Assembly: GCA_021397845.1 (NCBI GenBank)
Contig: CM038053.1
Coordinates: 114,303,825-114,367,824 of the forward strand
Direction: 5' to 3'
Length of the DNA: 64,000 nt
Source of the DNA: Areca catechu
Taxonomy: Eukaryota > Streptophyta > Magnoliopsida > Arecales > Arecaceae
Each line of letters begins with the position of its first letter. Within the stretch, counting starts at the first letter, position 1. Below are positions 42,103 through 53,964 of the stretch, piece by piece. Position numbers and translations under genes: made by a program. Below the pieces are notes generated by a model. It had not been told where the DNA came from. It worked only from the letters and a program-made list of their open reading frames with translations, and made no database searches.

Positions 42103-43973
42103 ATGGCACCCAAGCGTGCAATGAGTAAACGCTCCATTAGGGCTGCTCCATCGATTGAAAAGGAAAGAAGGTCAAAAAGGTGTCAAGAAGAGCCAAGAAG
42201 CTTCGTTCACAGTGAAGAACCTGTAGAAGAGGTCGCAAGGGATGCTCCAACCATTCCTAGCCAAGTGCCCTTGATGTCTACTCGTCTGGTAACCTCTGGC
42301 CGACATATTAATTTTGAGTTTATTAAGGGGATTGGATTGAAAATAGGAGACTTGATTGAAGATCAAGGGTGGAGAAAATTTTGTTCTTTGAATGAAAAGA
42401 CCTATCCCTCTCTGGTTAGAAGTTTTTATGAAAATTTAAGATTGGGAACTAATCATGTGGAGTCCACTGTTAAAGGAAAGAGGATTATAGTCAATGAAAA
42501 TTTTCTACAAGGTGTATTGGACTTACCTTCAAAGGGAGTGAAGTTTTTAGTAATTGACAATAGAGAGAAGACCCTAAGAACAATACTGAACAAAGAAGAT
42601 GTTGGAGGAATTGGTACAGTTTTTGCTAACACCCTGTCATTGGAAATGAGATTGCTTCATAATTTATTTGTAGAATTTTCTTGCAAAGAACCGGAAGATT
42701 TGACTGGGTGAGTGAAAAAGATTTATGCCTTATGGAACACATTTTAGAGAAAACTCATGTCAATCTGTCATACATTATAATTATGCAATTGAAGGAGACA
42801 GTTAGGAAGGCTAAATCATGTCTACCTTATGGAATGATGCTTACCCTATTGTTTAAATCTCATAGAGTAAGTTTGGAGGGTGAAGATGGATTAGAATTGC
42901 ATCATACAGATGTATACACTTCCAAAACTCTAGAGACGATGGGATACTTCCAAGTGGAAGGAGTATGGAGAAAGAAAGGCACAAATTTAAAGGCTATAGG
43001 GAGCTCAAGTAGTAGTGAAGAGGAAGAAGAGGAAGAAAATACAGAAGCAGCTGGAACGTCTTCACCAGTACCTGAGCATGAGTCACATATTTCTGAGCCT
43101 GCTGCTACTATTGAGGAGACTAGAGCACCTTCTCCTATGTTTGATATGCCTGCAGCAGAGTTTGATTTGCCTGCACCGGAGTTTGACTTGCCTGCAGCTG
43201 ATGTTCCTTTACCTGACTACCCCTCTGTAGCACCATAACCTCCAATCATTCAAGTTCATATTGAAGAACAGATGAGAAGCTTGACATATTCACTGACCGG
43301 TATAATAACTTCTTTATTTAGTGATCTAAAAAAGTTAGTGGACAACAGATTAGATAGATTGGAAGAGCATGTGTCAAATCTACAAGGAAATGTTGAAGCT
43401 ATGGAAGCTTCAAGATCAACTCCTCAGATAGAACTTCAACCAATCCTAAATTGTATCTCTTCAAGTTCTGAAGCAATTTTTAAACCTGTGGATGCTACAT
43501 TAAATGAATACCAAACTGAGTTGAGGGAGCTTAGATGCAAGATGGGCACAGTTACAGAGACAAGGAGTATGGCTGATGATTACACTAGAGGCATTGGGAT
43601 CATCAGGTTGGAGCTTGGAAGACTTTGAGGATCAACTGAGGCATTCGCCAATGTCCAAGCTTTTAAGCTTATATCAATGCAGAAAGAAATAGGTGAGATG
43701 AAGGAGGCAGTGAACAAAGTGCCAGCAAGCCTCAAAGATATGGAGCAACAGCTAGGAGCAATTTGGATGGAGATGGTGTCTATCTGTGGCACTGTCAGAT
43801 CCTTGGAGGTCACTGCTAGGACCAGACCCTTGTATGATCCACCTCCCATTTCCACTAGGGCTCCTAGTACTTCTCATCACCCTAGGGCTCCTCCTCCACA
43901 TGCTTCCTCTGGCAAACATCCTAGACCTACTTCTTGGCATGGTGCCAATGTTCCTAAGGATGATTATGAGTAG
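42103..43973 (+). pseudogene. SIRE-5 ORF3 (env-position protein of unknown function)
   Basis: Start ATG 42103 (MAPKRAMSKRSIRAAP). The N-terminal basic region is followed by the conserved block at 42300-42960 (INFEFIKGIGLKIGDLIED, YPSLVRSFYENLRLGTNH, LSLEMRLLHN, RTGRFDWVSEKDL, SCLPYGMMLTLLF). From memory it resembles the 'putative plant transposon protein' domain. The C-terminal half has an acidic stretch, repeated FDLPA units (43140-43215) and a coiled coil (LKKLVDNRLDRLEEHV). I see no signal peptide or membrane segment. A frameshift near 42675 and stops at 43236 (looks like CAA to TAA) and 43626 (looks like CGA to TGA) break it. Orthologues are in SIRE-7 and SIRE-8. Confidence 0.75.
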
Positions 43974-44724
43974 ATATTTTGTAGTTTTAGTACTTTTTGG
44001 ATGCTTTCTGAAACTCTTGTAATGGTTAATGTACTGAAATTTTTTGATAGAAATGAAATGAACATCTTTTTGACATTATTGTGCATTTATGTTATTCTGT
44101 TTACACTCTCTATTTTCTTAAATAGAATTCTCTCTCTAAGTTGTGAAAGGAAATTATCTCAAACAAATCTTGAAACTTTATCAATCTATTTAAAATTCTG
44201 AGCTTATCTATTCAACCTTTTTGAATTGATGACAAAAAGGGGAAGAACTATAGAGTGCATGAAAGAAAAAGCTAGTTGAATTGGAATAGAACTGATAAAG
44301 TGAATTAGATAGGGGGAGCTTAATGATTTTTCTCATACTTTTCCTGCTAAAATGTTCAAATGAATGTTAAAAGGGGAGAAACTTAGAGAAATTTCTTATT
44401 ATTTAAAAATTTTATAAAAAGGGGAGATATACATGTTTAATTTACATGCTTCAATGACTACTATGATGCTCTCTACTTATTACATCTATCTGCCTATACT
44501 TAATGCTGCTTGATACATGCAAGCAATCATTCTCTAATACTTACAGCTTATGAATTTGACCTTATGCATAACTGTATAGCATATATTGATATGCATTTGA
44601 GATTACAGTTGATTTTATGAATTGTCAAACAAGTGTAAATACTTATTACGATACACATCCATACTTGTGAATATAATAGATTCTTTTCATGCCCAGTATT
44701 TTGTCATCATCAAAAGGGAGAGAT
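43974..44724 (+). other. SIRE-5 3' untranslated tail with repeated polypurine tracts
   Basis: No gene is seen. AAAAAGGGGAAG (44234), AGATAGGGGGAGC (44311), AAAAGGGGAGAAA (44370) and AAAAAGGGGAGATA (44416) precede the true tract AAAAGGGAGAGA (44713-44724) next to the 3' LTR. Confidence 0.75.
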
Positions 44725-46280
44725 TGTTGACCCTAAAGTGACTTTTGATGATAACAAAACATTGGAGCATATATTTGGTTATCTAACAACTCTTCAAATG
44801 ATTGACAAGTTTTTGTAGGACAATTTTGTAAGATAACTACATTGACATACTTTCTAAATCCTACAATCTTTATTGCTTTGTATTGAGTTGTAAAGTGTTT
44901 AGAATCTTGTAAAGAAGAACCCTACAAAAACTTCATACTTAAATCAAGTTAAAGGGTTACTTCTAGTAGTTTTCAAGCTTCAATTTTTTCTTGAATTTAT
45001 TATAAGAAGACCTTGAAGAAGTCTTCAAAGCTTGGGACAAGTGTTCTGGAAGATTGAGTTTGATCTAGTTGAAGAACAAATCTCGAGCCGACTGGATGGA
45101 GGAACCAGCCGACTCTGGCACTGGCACAGGAAAGAAGTTCTCCAGCACACAGATCCAGCCGACTGGCACCAAGGCCCAGCCGACTCGTCCAGAACTTAGT
45201 TGAAAATGTTCTGAGATGCTCAGGGATCCGAGCCGACTGGAATTCAGCCCAGCCGACTCATCCAGAACTTGGTTGAGATTGCTCTGAGAGCCTCTGAGAT
45301 CTGAGCCAACTGGAATTCAATCTAGCCAACTCGACCAGAGTGACACATTTTCTTAACTGTGGAAGCTAGCCGACTAGCATTCAGCCTAGTCGACCCGAAC
45401 TTGATCCAAGCCGACTCGAAGATTGTCCGAGCCGATTGGTATGACGGGGTCACCTCCAATGGCTAGTTCCAATTTTCAATTTTTGAATTCAAAAAGTACT
45501 CCAACGGTAACCTGTCACCACCCAACGGTCTACAATGTTCAAAATCAAGGGAAGGTAGTTAAAGTCTCTATAAATAAGGTATGAGAACATCTTTGGAGAG
45601 ACTAATGAGTTAATGAACATTTATTGAACACTTATTGAAATTAGAAGTGAGAGCACTTGAGCTTTGAAGTCAGCCTTCAAGCCTTCACCAACTCTTACCA
45701 GAAGCTTGAAGCTTCTTTTGAAGAAAGCAAGGAAGCCATTGAAGTGCATTGAAGAGCATTCAATAGAGCTTCACTAGAGTTGTCTTGGCAACCACCCGAC
45801 AACAGAGTTTGTCATTTTTGTTGCTTCTTTATTCTATTCTTAGAATATTTGGGTTATTGGTGAGCCCAGTTGTAAAAACAAATATGTTTCTTTGGTGAGC
45901 CTTTTTCAAAAACCAAAGTGTAGAGGTTCTAGGTGAGCCTGTGAAAACCTAGTTTGGGTTTCTTTGGTGAGCCCGGTTCAAAAACCAAAGTGTAGAGGTT
46001 GGGATTGTGAGCTTGTAAAACAATCCGACTGTATTCCGGTTTGGAGGATATATTGGAAATCTCGAGTGGTGAACTTGGGTAGTAGACGTAGGAGCTGGGT
46101 TGCTCCGAACCACTATAAACCTGCCTTGTTTGTGTTGTGTTAGATTTACCTTTCAGCTTCTGCATTTAATCTCTGATTGACACTGCACCTAACCACTAAA
46201 GGAATTACTTGTGCACATACTTGTAAAAATTTTGTAATTCCCAATTCATCCCCCTCTTGGGAAAAGCCACCTGGGCAACA
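44725..46280 (+). repeat. SIRE-5 3' LTR (1556 bp)
   Basis: It starts TGTTGACCCTAAAG and ends CCTGGGCAACA at 46280, followed by CCAAT. It keeps eight RCCGAC sites (45085-45430) and TATAAATA at 45569-45576. It differs from the 5' LTR by scattered substitutions and a short insertion near 44820. Confidence 0.93.
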
Positions 46281-46678
46281 CCAATGACTGGACTTAGTGT
46301 AGGAGTCGATGGAAATGCTTGGCTATGATAGGAGGAGCGGCCAAGGGCTCACCAATATTTTGGTCTAAGAGAACTTTGGGATCTGCCAGGACTACTAGTT
46401 CCTCTAAAGGAGGAGGAATAGTAGATCTTGGCACTACCTTCTGCTTGGCCATTATTAAAAAAGAGGAGAGACTACGAGCCCTCTTAACAACTGTTAGGCT
46501 CCACAGCCCTCCTTCTAATGCCAATCTATTATGATATAGCTAGAGATCTTTTGATGTGGCTGGAAATGGCTGCTACATCGAATAGCTCTGAGGATCTCTT
46601 TGCAGGCTTATGTGTGGCACACCTAAAGCCCAGGGAAGCCACATAGGTTTGGGAGCTTGAGATTTATAAGTTTCCAAG
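46281..46678 (-). pseudogene. gag: Tat-2 gag start, primer-binding region and LTR end
   Basis: The continuation of Tat-2 on the far side of SIRE-5, after the second CCAAT. On the minus strand the gag ATG at 46452 gives MAKQKVVPRSTIPPP. The TTGGCATTAGAAGG region (46509-46525) matches the Tat-1 primer region TTGGCATGCCAGG. The remaining 46530-46678 is the 3' end of the Tat-2 5' LTR, cut at 46679 by SIRE-7. Confidence 0.65.
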
Positions 46679-48198
46679 TGTTGCCCAGGTGGTTTCCCAA
46701 GAGGGGGATGAATTGGGATAAAAAAATCTTGCAAGTATGTGCACTTTGAAAATCTTTTGGTGTTATAGTGTTGTGATAGATTATGCAATGGAAGCAAGTC
46801 AATCAACAATCACAAACAAGTTAAGTAAACACAATCACATACACAAAAAATTTAGAGTGGTTCAGAGCAACCTTGCTTCTACATCCACTACCCAAGCACC
46901 ACTTAAGATTTCCACTATGTTCTTCATAGAATATAGTCGGATTGTTTTACGGGGATCACAATCCAAACCCAACATCCTTTGGTTTTAACATTGGGCTCAC
47001 CAAAGAAACCCAACACCTTTTGGTTTTAACACTGGGCTCACCAAAGAAACCCAAACTTGGTTTTACACGGGCTTACCAAAAACCCACTCTTGGTTTTATA
47101 CCAGGCCTACCAAGAACCCAACTTAGGTTTTAATAGGCTCACCTAATAACCTTTCAACACTCACAAGACATAGTCCCTTGCTACTCTTGGAGAAGATACA
47201 AGATGTTCAAGAAAGAAACTAGCAACTTTACAACAAACCAAAGTTATTTAGTAGTTGCCAATGAAGCTCAAATTGAAGCCTTGCTTTAGATGCTCTTGAA
47301 TGCTCTTAAAGCTGCTTCTTGACTTCCTCAAAAGTTGGTATCAATGATTGAAGATGAGTTGGTGAAGCTTTGAATCCTCTCTTGAATGCTCACTTGAAGT
47401 TGGTTGGTGAAAGAATTGAAACTCTCTTGAATACTCAATAATTTTTTCAAAGAATCTCTTAATTCCATCATAAATACCTCCCTTTATAGTTTTTTCCAAT
47501 AGTTCTAGCCATTATATGGCCTAGGGAATCGAAATAGAGATGTTAGAGCCTTCTTTGAATTCAAAAAATCAATTTTCCAACTAGCCATTACAGGTCTGAA
47601 CCCGACACTCGAGTTGGCTCGAGATGGTCGAGTTGGCTCGAAGTCTCAGATATGAGAAAAATATACTCTGGACGAGTTGGCTCTTCTGGGTCGAGTCGGC
47701 TCGGATCTCTAGGTTTCTGAATCAAGTGATTTGGAACTTCTAGACAAGTTGGCTCGAACTTTTGAAACTCTGAAACTCTCCGTGCCGTGCTAGAACAGGA
47801 GTCAGTTCTTGGTCCATGAGTCGGCTCGAGTAGAACTTCTTCAAGATTTTAGCCAAACGTATCTCCAACCAATACAAGTCTTCCAAATAATTCAAAATAT
47901 TTTACAAAAGATATTTAACCTATTCAAACTCATTTTTACTAATTTTCAGCCCCTTTTTTTTACAAGATTACAAGAATAAGAATTAGGGCTTTACAACTTT
48001 AAGATTTTCAATACAATTTGTTCATACAACTCTTCATCAAATAACACAATTACACTAGAATAAACTTCAACTAAGTAAGAAATAAAATAACACATTGATA
48101 AATGCTTCCTGCAAAAACTACTTGAATAATTGAAAAGGTTAGTAATAAATACATGCTCCAATATTTTGTAATCATCAAAATCATTCCTGGGGTCAACA
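46679..48198 (-). repeat. SIRE-7 3' LTR (1520 bp)
   Basis: Minus-strand LTR from TGTTGACCCCAGG (48198) to GGCAACA (46679). Its GTCGGC sites have mostly become GTTGGC in GAGTTGGCTCG units (47600-47830), as expected from CpG loss. A purine tract follows at 48199-48215. Confidence 0.88.
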
Positions 48199-49020
48199 AT
48201 CTTTTTCTTTTTGATGATGACAAACACTGGACATGAAAAGCTTTAAAAAAACACTTTACAATTGCATGTATAGTAACATACTATGTATCAATATTCACAT
48301 GTATCAATGCATATTCAAAATAGTATGTATCAGAACAAATGAAGTATCATGATATTGTATCAGAGTTAAAATGAACTAGTGTCAAAGTATCAACAATTAA
48401 GAACATGTATCAGAGCAATAAGGTTAACATACTAATCACGCATTAAAGCTATAATCATGTATCAAATCAATAAGGAATCATAATGTATCAAACAAAGTTT
48501 CCCCCTTATATTATATACTAATCTCCAATTATATTTAAGAAAACTTTTCAATACTATTTAAATACTTTATATTTAGAAGAATTTTCAATAATTGCTCCCC
48601 CTTTTTTTATGTAACAAGGTTAATTTCCATTTTTATGCAATTCTTCTTATTTTCATGCTCATTGCAATTCTTCTCATTTTCATGCACTTCTCTCCCTTTT
48701 TGTATCAACAGAACATAATAAAAGCTTACATTACTGGGGAAAAGGTTAACAAGTTGAAATAGTAAGATAAAAGTAAAAATATTGTTTGAGATAATTTCAC
48801 CAAGATATTTAATTTACATAATTCAAATCATTCATCCATAATTATTCATAAACATTCATATATCAATCATAACACAAGATTTTCAAACACACATATATAT
48901 ATATATATATATAAGAAGTGTCAGTACAAGATATGATATAATACAAAAGTATCAATGCACTACAAAATAGTATCACATACAATAAAAGGACAGAATAAGT
49001 GAGATCTAAACTCAAAAGTA
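48199..49020 (-). other. SIRE-7 3' untranslated tail with TGATAC repeats
   Basis: No gene is seen. Nine GTATCA words (TGATAC in element sense) lie within about 48270-48490. Pyrimidine runs on the plus strand near 48500, 48595 and 48690 are extra polypurine tracts in element sense. An (AT)n microsatellite lies at 48893-48913. Confidence 0.65.
48893..48913. repeat. (AT)n microsatellite
   Basis: About ten uninterrupted AT units inside the SIRE-7 tail. Confidence 0.9.
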
Positions 49021-50631
49021 GGGCTGGGCTCATCTTCACTAAGAAGAAGAGAGCCAATTTCTAAGATGCTGGATTATGGTTTGAACTTAGGAAACCTAGG
49101 CCTAAGGTCCCTAAGTCTGGTCCTAGTCTAGCAACTCTAGGTCTAGAAGGTGAAGACTCAGCTAAAATCAAGATAGGAGTTGTCTGCACTGAAGGAGGAT
49201 CTGATAATGCCAAAGTGCTAGTACCGGAAAGAATCTATGTCGCTGGAGTATTTGAGATATCAGTGCTTTGCTCCTCAATGACTGCAGGTGAATCAGTGGC
49301 CTATGTGCCAGTACAATGCTCATCTATAGGAGAGTCTACAATAGGTGTGCCAATAGAGTGCTCAGGCTCTCCATGTCAAAAGTCAGTACCATCATCTGGT
49401 CTAGGTCCATCATCTATGGTGGAGGAGGTGCTGATGGTGCAGCTACACTGATCTCCTAAAGAGTTGCTAAGATCTGTTGAAATCCATCCCTCATCTCAGT
49501 TTGTAAGACATCTATCCTAGCATCAGTCTCAGCTCTGCCTCGCTGTAGAGCAGAGAGCTCATCCAAGATAGTCTGCAACCTCTGATCATGATGCAAACCA
49601 CCAGTATCCAGATCTCTCACAGGTGATGACGAGGTAAGTAGGTGCTGGCTCAGAGGTCCAGCCTCATCTGTAGTCCTCTTCTTGATGTCCTGGGGCGTCT
49701 AGTCTAACTCATCCTTAAAAGACACCTCATCATCAGAATGTACAAATCTCTATCCAGAGGTCTTCCAAATCCATTGGCCTTCAACTTCATGAAATCCCAT
49801 TATTTTTAGTGTTTTAATATTGTATCTATCAGTATGTAATAAAGGTCTTCTCTCCTTGTCTGATAAGTCAATATCAGCATCCTGAAAAAGAAGAGTAAAC
49901 ACCATCCCATATGGAAGACAAGCTCGTGCCCTGCGAGCTGCTTCCCTCATCCGTGAGATCATAATATAAGGCAAGTTGAGGGCCTCCCCCTCAATCAAAA
50001 ATTTCATAAACATTAGATCTCTTTCACTCACCCAATCAAATCTTCCAGTTCTTGGTAAAACACTCTACTAATGATGTTATGTAACAACCTCATTTCCAAA
50101 GACAATTGGTTAGCTCGAGCATGTACTATCCCTGATACATCACTCCTTTCTAAAACTCTTCTTAGAGTTCTTTGTTTCTCTTTCATAACCAAAAAACACT
50201 CTCCTTCTTTTGGTATATGCAGTAATCTACTTAACTTTTGCTCATTTACAATAATACTCTTTCCTTTAACAAAAGATTCAAGATGAAAAGTACCAAGAGA
50301 TAGGTTTTCAAAGAAATGTTTGACTAAGGTTGGATAAGTGGGCAAATCAAGCAGACAAAAGTGTCTCCAACCCTGAACATCAAGCTAATCACCTATCCTT
50401 AAGTTCTCTCCCTCTAGGAACTAAATCCATAGTTCTTCCAGAGGTCACCTACAGATTACCCATAAGAATGACCTGTTGTGAAGCTTCTAGAGCTTCGGTT
50501 GGCTGCTACTCAAGCTATTCTTTAGTGGATTGAGAAGCCAAAGCATCTTTCCTCCATTTGGTACTCTGTTCCTCCACAACGGATTGAATCACTTTCCTAG
50601 GTCTTTTTGCTATGACATTTCTAAAAGCCAT
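49021..50631 (-). pseudogene. SIRE-7 ORF3
   Basis: Start ATG at 50631 (MAFRNVIAKRPRKV). The conserved block reads YPTLVKHFFENLSLG, KGKSIIVNEQKL, LSLEMRLLHNIISRVF, then in a new frame MSERDLMFMKFL, ARACLPYGMVFTLLFQD and FHEVEGQWIWK (49750). The C-terminal half down to about 49020 is traceable by position but broken. It is homologous to ORF3 of SIRE-5 and SIRE-8, which confirms that this is a family gene rather than a chance frame. Confidence 0.72.
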
Positions 50632-50840
50632 TGAGCTCGGAATAGGGATTAGGGAAGGTTCTAGAGGTGTTCCTAAGGCTTAAGAGGAGAATCCGGTGGA
50701 GTTAAATAGTGGAAATGAAAAAATGGTTTAGGATTGAAAGCTATGGAACCATATTTGAAAAATCCCCAACCCGTCCTTCGAGTCGACTCGACAGGACAGG
50801 GGATTGCTCGAGTTAGCTCGAGCAAAAACATAGGGTAAAG
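50632..50840 (-). promoter_or_regulatory. SIRE-7 counterpart of the ORF3 internal promoter
   Basis: A decayed TATA-like stretch (plus ATATTTGA near 50752) lies about 125 nt before the ORF3 ATG. A GAGTCGACTCGACAGG and GCTCGAGTTAGCTCGAG cluster lies at 50777-50825, on the far side. The order and spacing match SIRE-5 and SIRE-8. Confidence 0.45.
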
Positions 50841-50974
50841 CTCAAAAGATCAAACTAAAGGTGTTTATTGCTAAATCAGTACTAAATGAAGTGATCAATA
50901 GCTCTAAATTGAATTTTGAAGACTTTAGATAATTTTTCCTATATTTTTTTTTTAAAAGAAAGGTCAACAATCTT

Positions 50975-52576
50975 AAGATAGGTCACATAAACCTAACTCT
51001 TCTCTAATCTTTTCAAATCTATCTTGGCTAAGAGGCTTGGTAAAAATATCAGCTAGTTGGTTCTCAGTTGGCATAAATTCTAATTCTATGTTATTATTCA
51101 AAACATGGTCTCTAATGAAATGATGCCTTATTTCCATATGCTTAGTTATAGAATGCTGAATTGGATTTTTTGATAAATTAATAGTACTTGTGTTATCATA
51201 TTTGAAAGAATCTTAGATTGGATAACATCATAGTCTTCTAGTTGTTGCTTAATCCACAACACTTGTGCACAACAGCTCCCTACAACCACATACTCTGCCT
51301 CAGCAGTGGATAGTGCTATAGAGTTCTATTTCCGATTGTGCCATGAAATTAAGTTAATACCTAGAAATTGGCATGTGCCACTGGTGCTTTTTCTATCAAT
51401 CTTACAGCCACCATAGTCATTATCCGAATAACTAATTAACTTTAAAGATGAATGCTTGGAATACTACAATCCTATATTATATGTGCCTTTAAGATAATTG
51501 ATAATTCTTTTAACAGTGATAATGTGTGATTCATTTGGATTTGATTGAAAACGTGTATACAAACAAATACTAAATAGAATATCAGGTCTACCGGTAGTTA
51601 AATAGAGTAGAGATCCGATCATACCTCTGTATAACATTTGATCAACACTTGTGCCATTTTAATCTTTATCTAATCTTTATGCAAGACTCATGGGTGTTCC
51701 AGCTTCCTTGCTTGATTCCATGCCAAACTTTTTGATAATCTTTTTAATATATTTGGCTTGGTTGATTAGAATCCCTTCCTTCGATTGTTTGATTTGAAGT
51801 CCAAGCAAGTAGTTCAGCTCACCCATTAGACTCATTTTGAATTCACCCTGTATTAACTTAGCAAAATTTTGGTACAAAGATTCATCAGTAGATCCAAATA
51901 TTATATCATCAACATAAATTTGAACAACCAAAATATCATTATTTTTCTTTTGAATAAACAAAGTAGTATCTACACTACCTCTTACAAAATTATTTTTAAG
52001 TAAAAACTTACTTAATCAGTTATACCAGGCTCTAGGTACCTGTTTAAGACCATATAAAGCTTTATTTAACTTGAAAATATGATTTGGAAAAGAGTGATCG
52101 ATAAAACCAGGTGATTGTTCTACAAAAACTTCTTTGGATAAAAAATCATTTAGAAAAGTGCTTTTTACATCCATTTGAAATAATTTAAAGTTCATGAAAC
52201 ATGCATATGCCAAAAGTAATCTAACGGCCTCTAGTCTAGCTACTGGTGCATATGTCTCATCAAAATCTATTCCTTCTTCTTAGTTGTAACCTTGAGCTAC
52301 CAGTCTAGCCTTATTTCTAATTACATTATCTTGTTCATCTAGCTTATTTCTATAAACCCATCTAGTACCTATAACAGGATAGTCAGATGGTCTCTTTACA
52401 AGTGTCCAAACATTATTCCTCTTAAATTGGTTTAACTCTTCATGCATAGCTAACATACAATTAGGGTCGGTTTCAGCTTCTTCTATGGTATGTGGATCTA
52501 CATGAGATACAAAAGTAATTAAATCATGTGCATCCCTATGTGAAGCTTTAGTCCTAACACCTTGAGATAAATCTCC
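50975..52576 (-). pseudogene. pol: SIRE-7 reverse transcriptase and RNase H
   Basis: Minus strand, right to left: linker GDLSQGVRTKASHRDAHD, RT (GTRWVYRNKLDEQDNVIR, ARLVAQGYN, FQMDVKSTFLNDF, ALYGLKQVPRAWYN), catalytic YVDDIIFGSTDE at about 51900 intact, and RNase H down to ADIFTKPL-type sequence near 51000. Stops and shifts are scattered. It is truncated at 52576, where the Copia-E LTR starts. Confidence 0.85.
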
Positions 52577-53964
52577 TATTGGGAATTGTATCCCAAAGCC
52601 AATCATCTAGGTTGTAGACAGTTGTGCTATCATGTATTTGTATATGAATTCTTTTAATAAATAAAAGTTATTTATTTTGGTTGTTCATCATATTTACATT
52701 TTTCTAAGATGAACTCTTGTATAATGGAGTCCTTAGAACTATATTATTTTGATATAGAGAGGATATATCATATAGTTCTTAAAGTGGTTCACAACCAAAG
52801 GATACATTATTATAGGATGACAATGTATCAAGTGAGATTATTGTATGTCACATTTGTTGGTTGTCCTCTTAACTAAAAAGTGTAGAGACACTGGTGTGAC
52901 ATGCAAGTGAAATGTATGACATTTTACTAAACGTGAACATCTGCGAAGCTCCCTTCTACCAAAGGTTTGCTCGTGAAGGGATATGGGTATATGTGTCCCT
53001 CATACCTGAGGTCATCATGGCAGCTTGCAAGCAACTCACTATACTTTGGTGTCGGACTACCTGGATTTCTAATCCAGTGATGAAAGGTTTCTAGATGTAG
53101 TCAAGTACTTATGGAGCGGTGGTGGATCAAGATGGAATTGATTCCTCCAAATAGTTTGGAGTGAATGACTCACTATATCTCAATTTAGCAAAACCTTGGC
53201 CAGGGTAGTTCTTATAAGGAGTCACAGAACTTGTAAGGTCTCATGATATGGATAAATCAAATTAGGATTGGCAGTCAAATCCTAGGTCATCTTGAGCATT
53301 ATGAGGTCAAAGGGATGAATTATACAGCAACCATATGCTAGATGTTCTTGTGAGATGCTTTACATCTTCGACCTATTTGGATTCGGGTATCATTGCTAGA
53401 TGTGGACTTTGACTGGTATTGGAAATGTTCCAGTGCTATCGGCTTAGTGTTTGAACCTATGGGGTCACACATCATAGAGGATTTCTATATGATCTTAAGG
53501 CTAATCGATGATTGAGAATTGTTTGCCATCACTAGAAGTCAATATGATTGACTTTGTTCCAAGTGTCGACCTTAGAATTTTGCAGGTGTCGACACTTGGT
53601 GAAGTATCGACACTTGGCAATTTTTTTGAGTCGACACTTCCTGTGACAAGCAGAATTTTGGAAATATTTTTTGGAAGAATTTGGGATAAGTTTTGACCTT
53701 GTTTGAATTTCGAATTCAAACCAGTTTTCGCTCTAAGGTTATTTAGCATGATAGTCATACTTACCTTCTTGGGTTGGACCCATTTGGTATGACCTTGATC
53801 TTCTCCCCCCTTCTCTCCCCCAATCACTCCTCCTTCCTTCTTCTCCCTCTCATGGCTACCCTTATAAATGAAGGTCATTCTAGAGGCTGCTAGAGGTTAT
53901 GCTAATGGTTCTTTAAGAGGAAGAAGAAGGGCTTAGTAAGGACTTGGGATTGGGTATGAGTAAC
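52577..53964 (+). mobile_element. Copia-E: 5' part of a plus-strand copia LTR
   Basis: It begins TATTGGGAATTGTATCCC, where Copia-9 has TGTTAGGAATTGTGTCCC, so the terminal G seems mutated. It matches the Copia-9 LTR along its length (for example the blocks near 52900-53100 and 59040-59220). It is cut at 53964 by SIRE-8, with about 1 kb of LTR and any internal region outside the view. A cluster of TCGACACTT words, one a perfect GTGTCGACAC palindrome, lies at 53558-53642. No gene. Confidence 0.78.

Larger units (their letters stand above)
26324..46280 (+). mobile_element. SIRE-5: complete SIRE-type copia element with ORF3
   Basis: 5' LTR 26324-27868, PBS from 27871, gag from 27912, pol ending 41619, an extra ORF3 at 42103-43973, purine-rich 3' tail, and 3' LTR 44725-46280. 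Exact CCAAT duplications flank it. A chromovirus (28919-37742) sits in its gag. The two-part Gag with two zinc knuckles, the Pol sequence and the additional ORF after pol are hallmarks of the SIRE/Maximus lineage. Its LTRs (TGTTGACCC to GGGCAACA) differ by several percent by eye. Confidence 0.95.
46679..52576 (-). mobile_element. SIRE-7: 3' half of a SIRE element, minus strand
   Basis: The 3' LTR (46679-48198), tail, ORF3 (to 50631), RNase H and reverse transcriptase are present. The element is broken inside Pol at 52576/52577 by the Copia-E LTR, so integrase, gag and the 5' LTR are beyond the view. It inserted in the Tat-2 LTR; CCAAG (46674-46678) is the expected left duplication, but its partner is outside the window. 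It is more diverged than SIRE-5. Confidence 0.85.

Noticed and set aside
42103..43973. Retroviral-type envelope gene
   Set aside because: The position is suggestive, but no signal peptide, cleavage site or membrane anchor could be seen.
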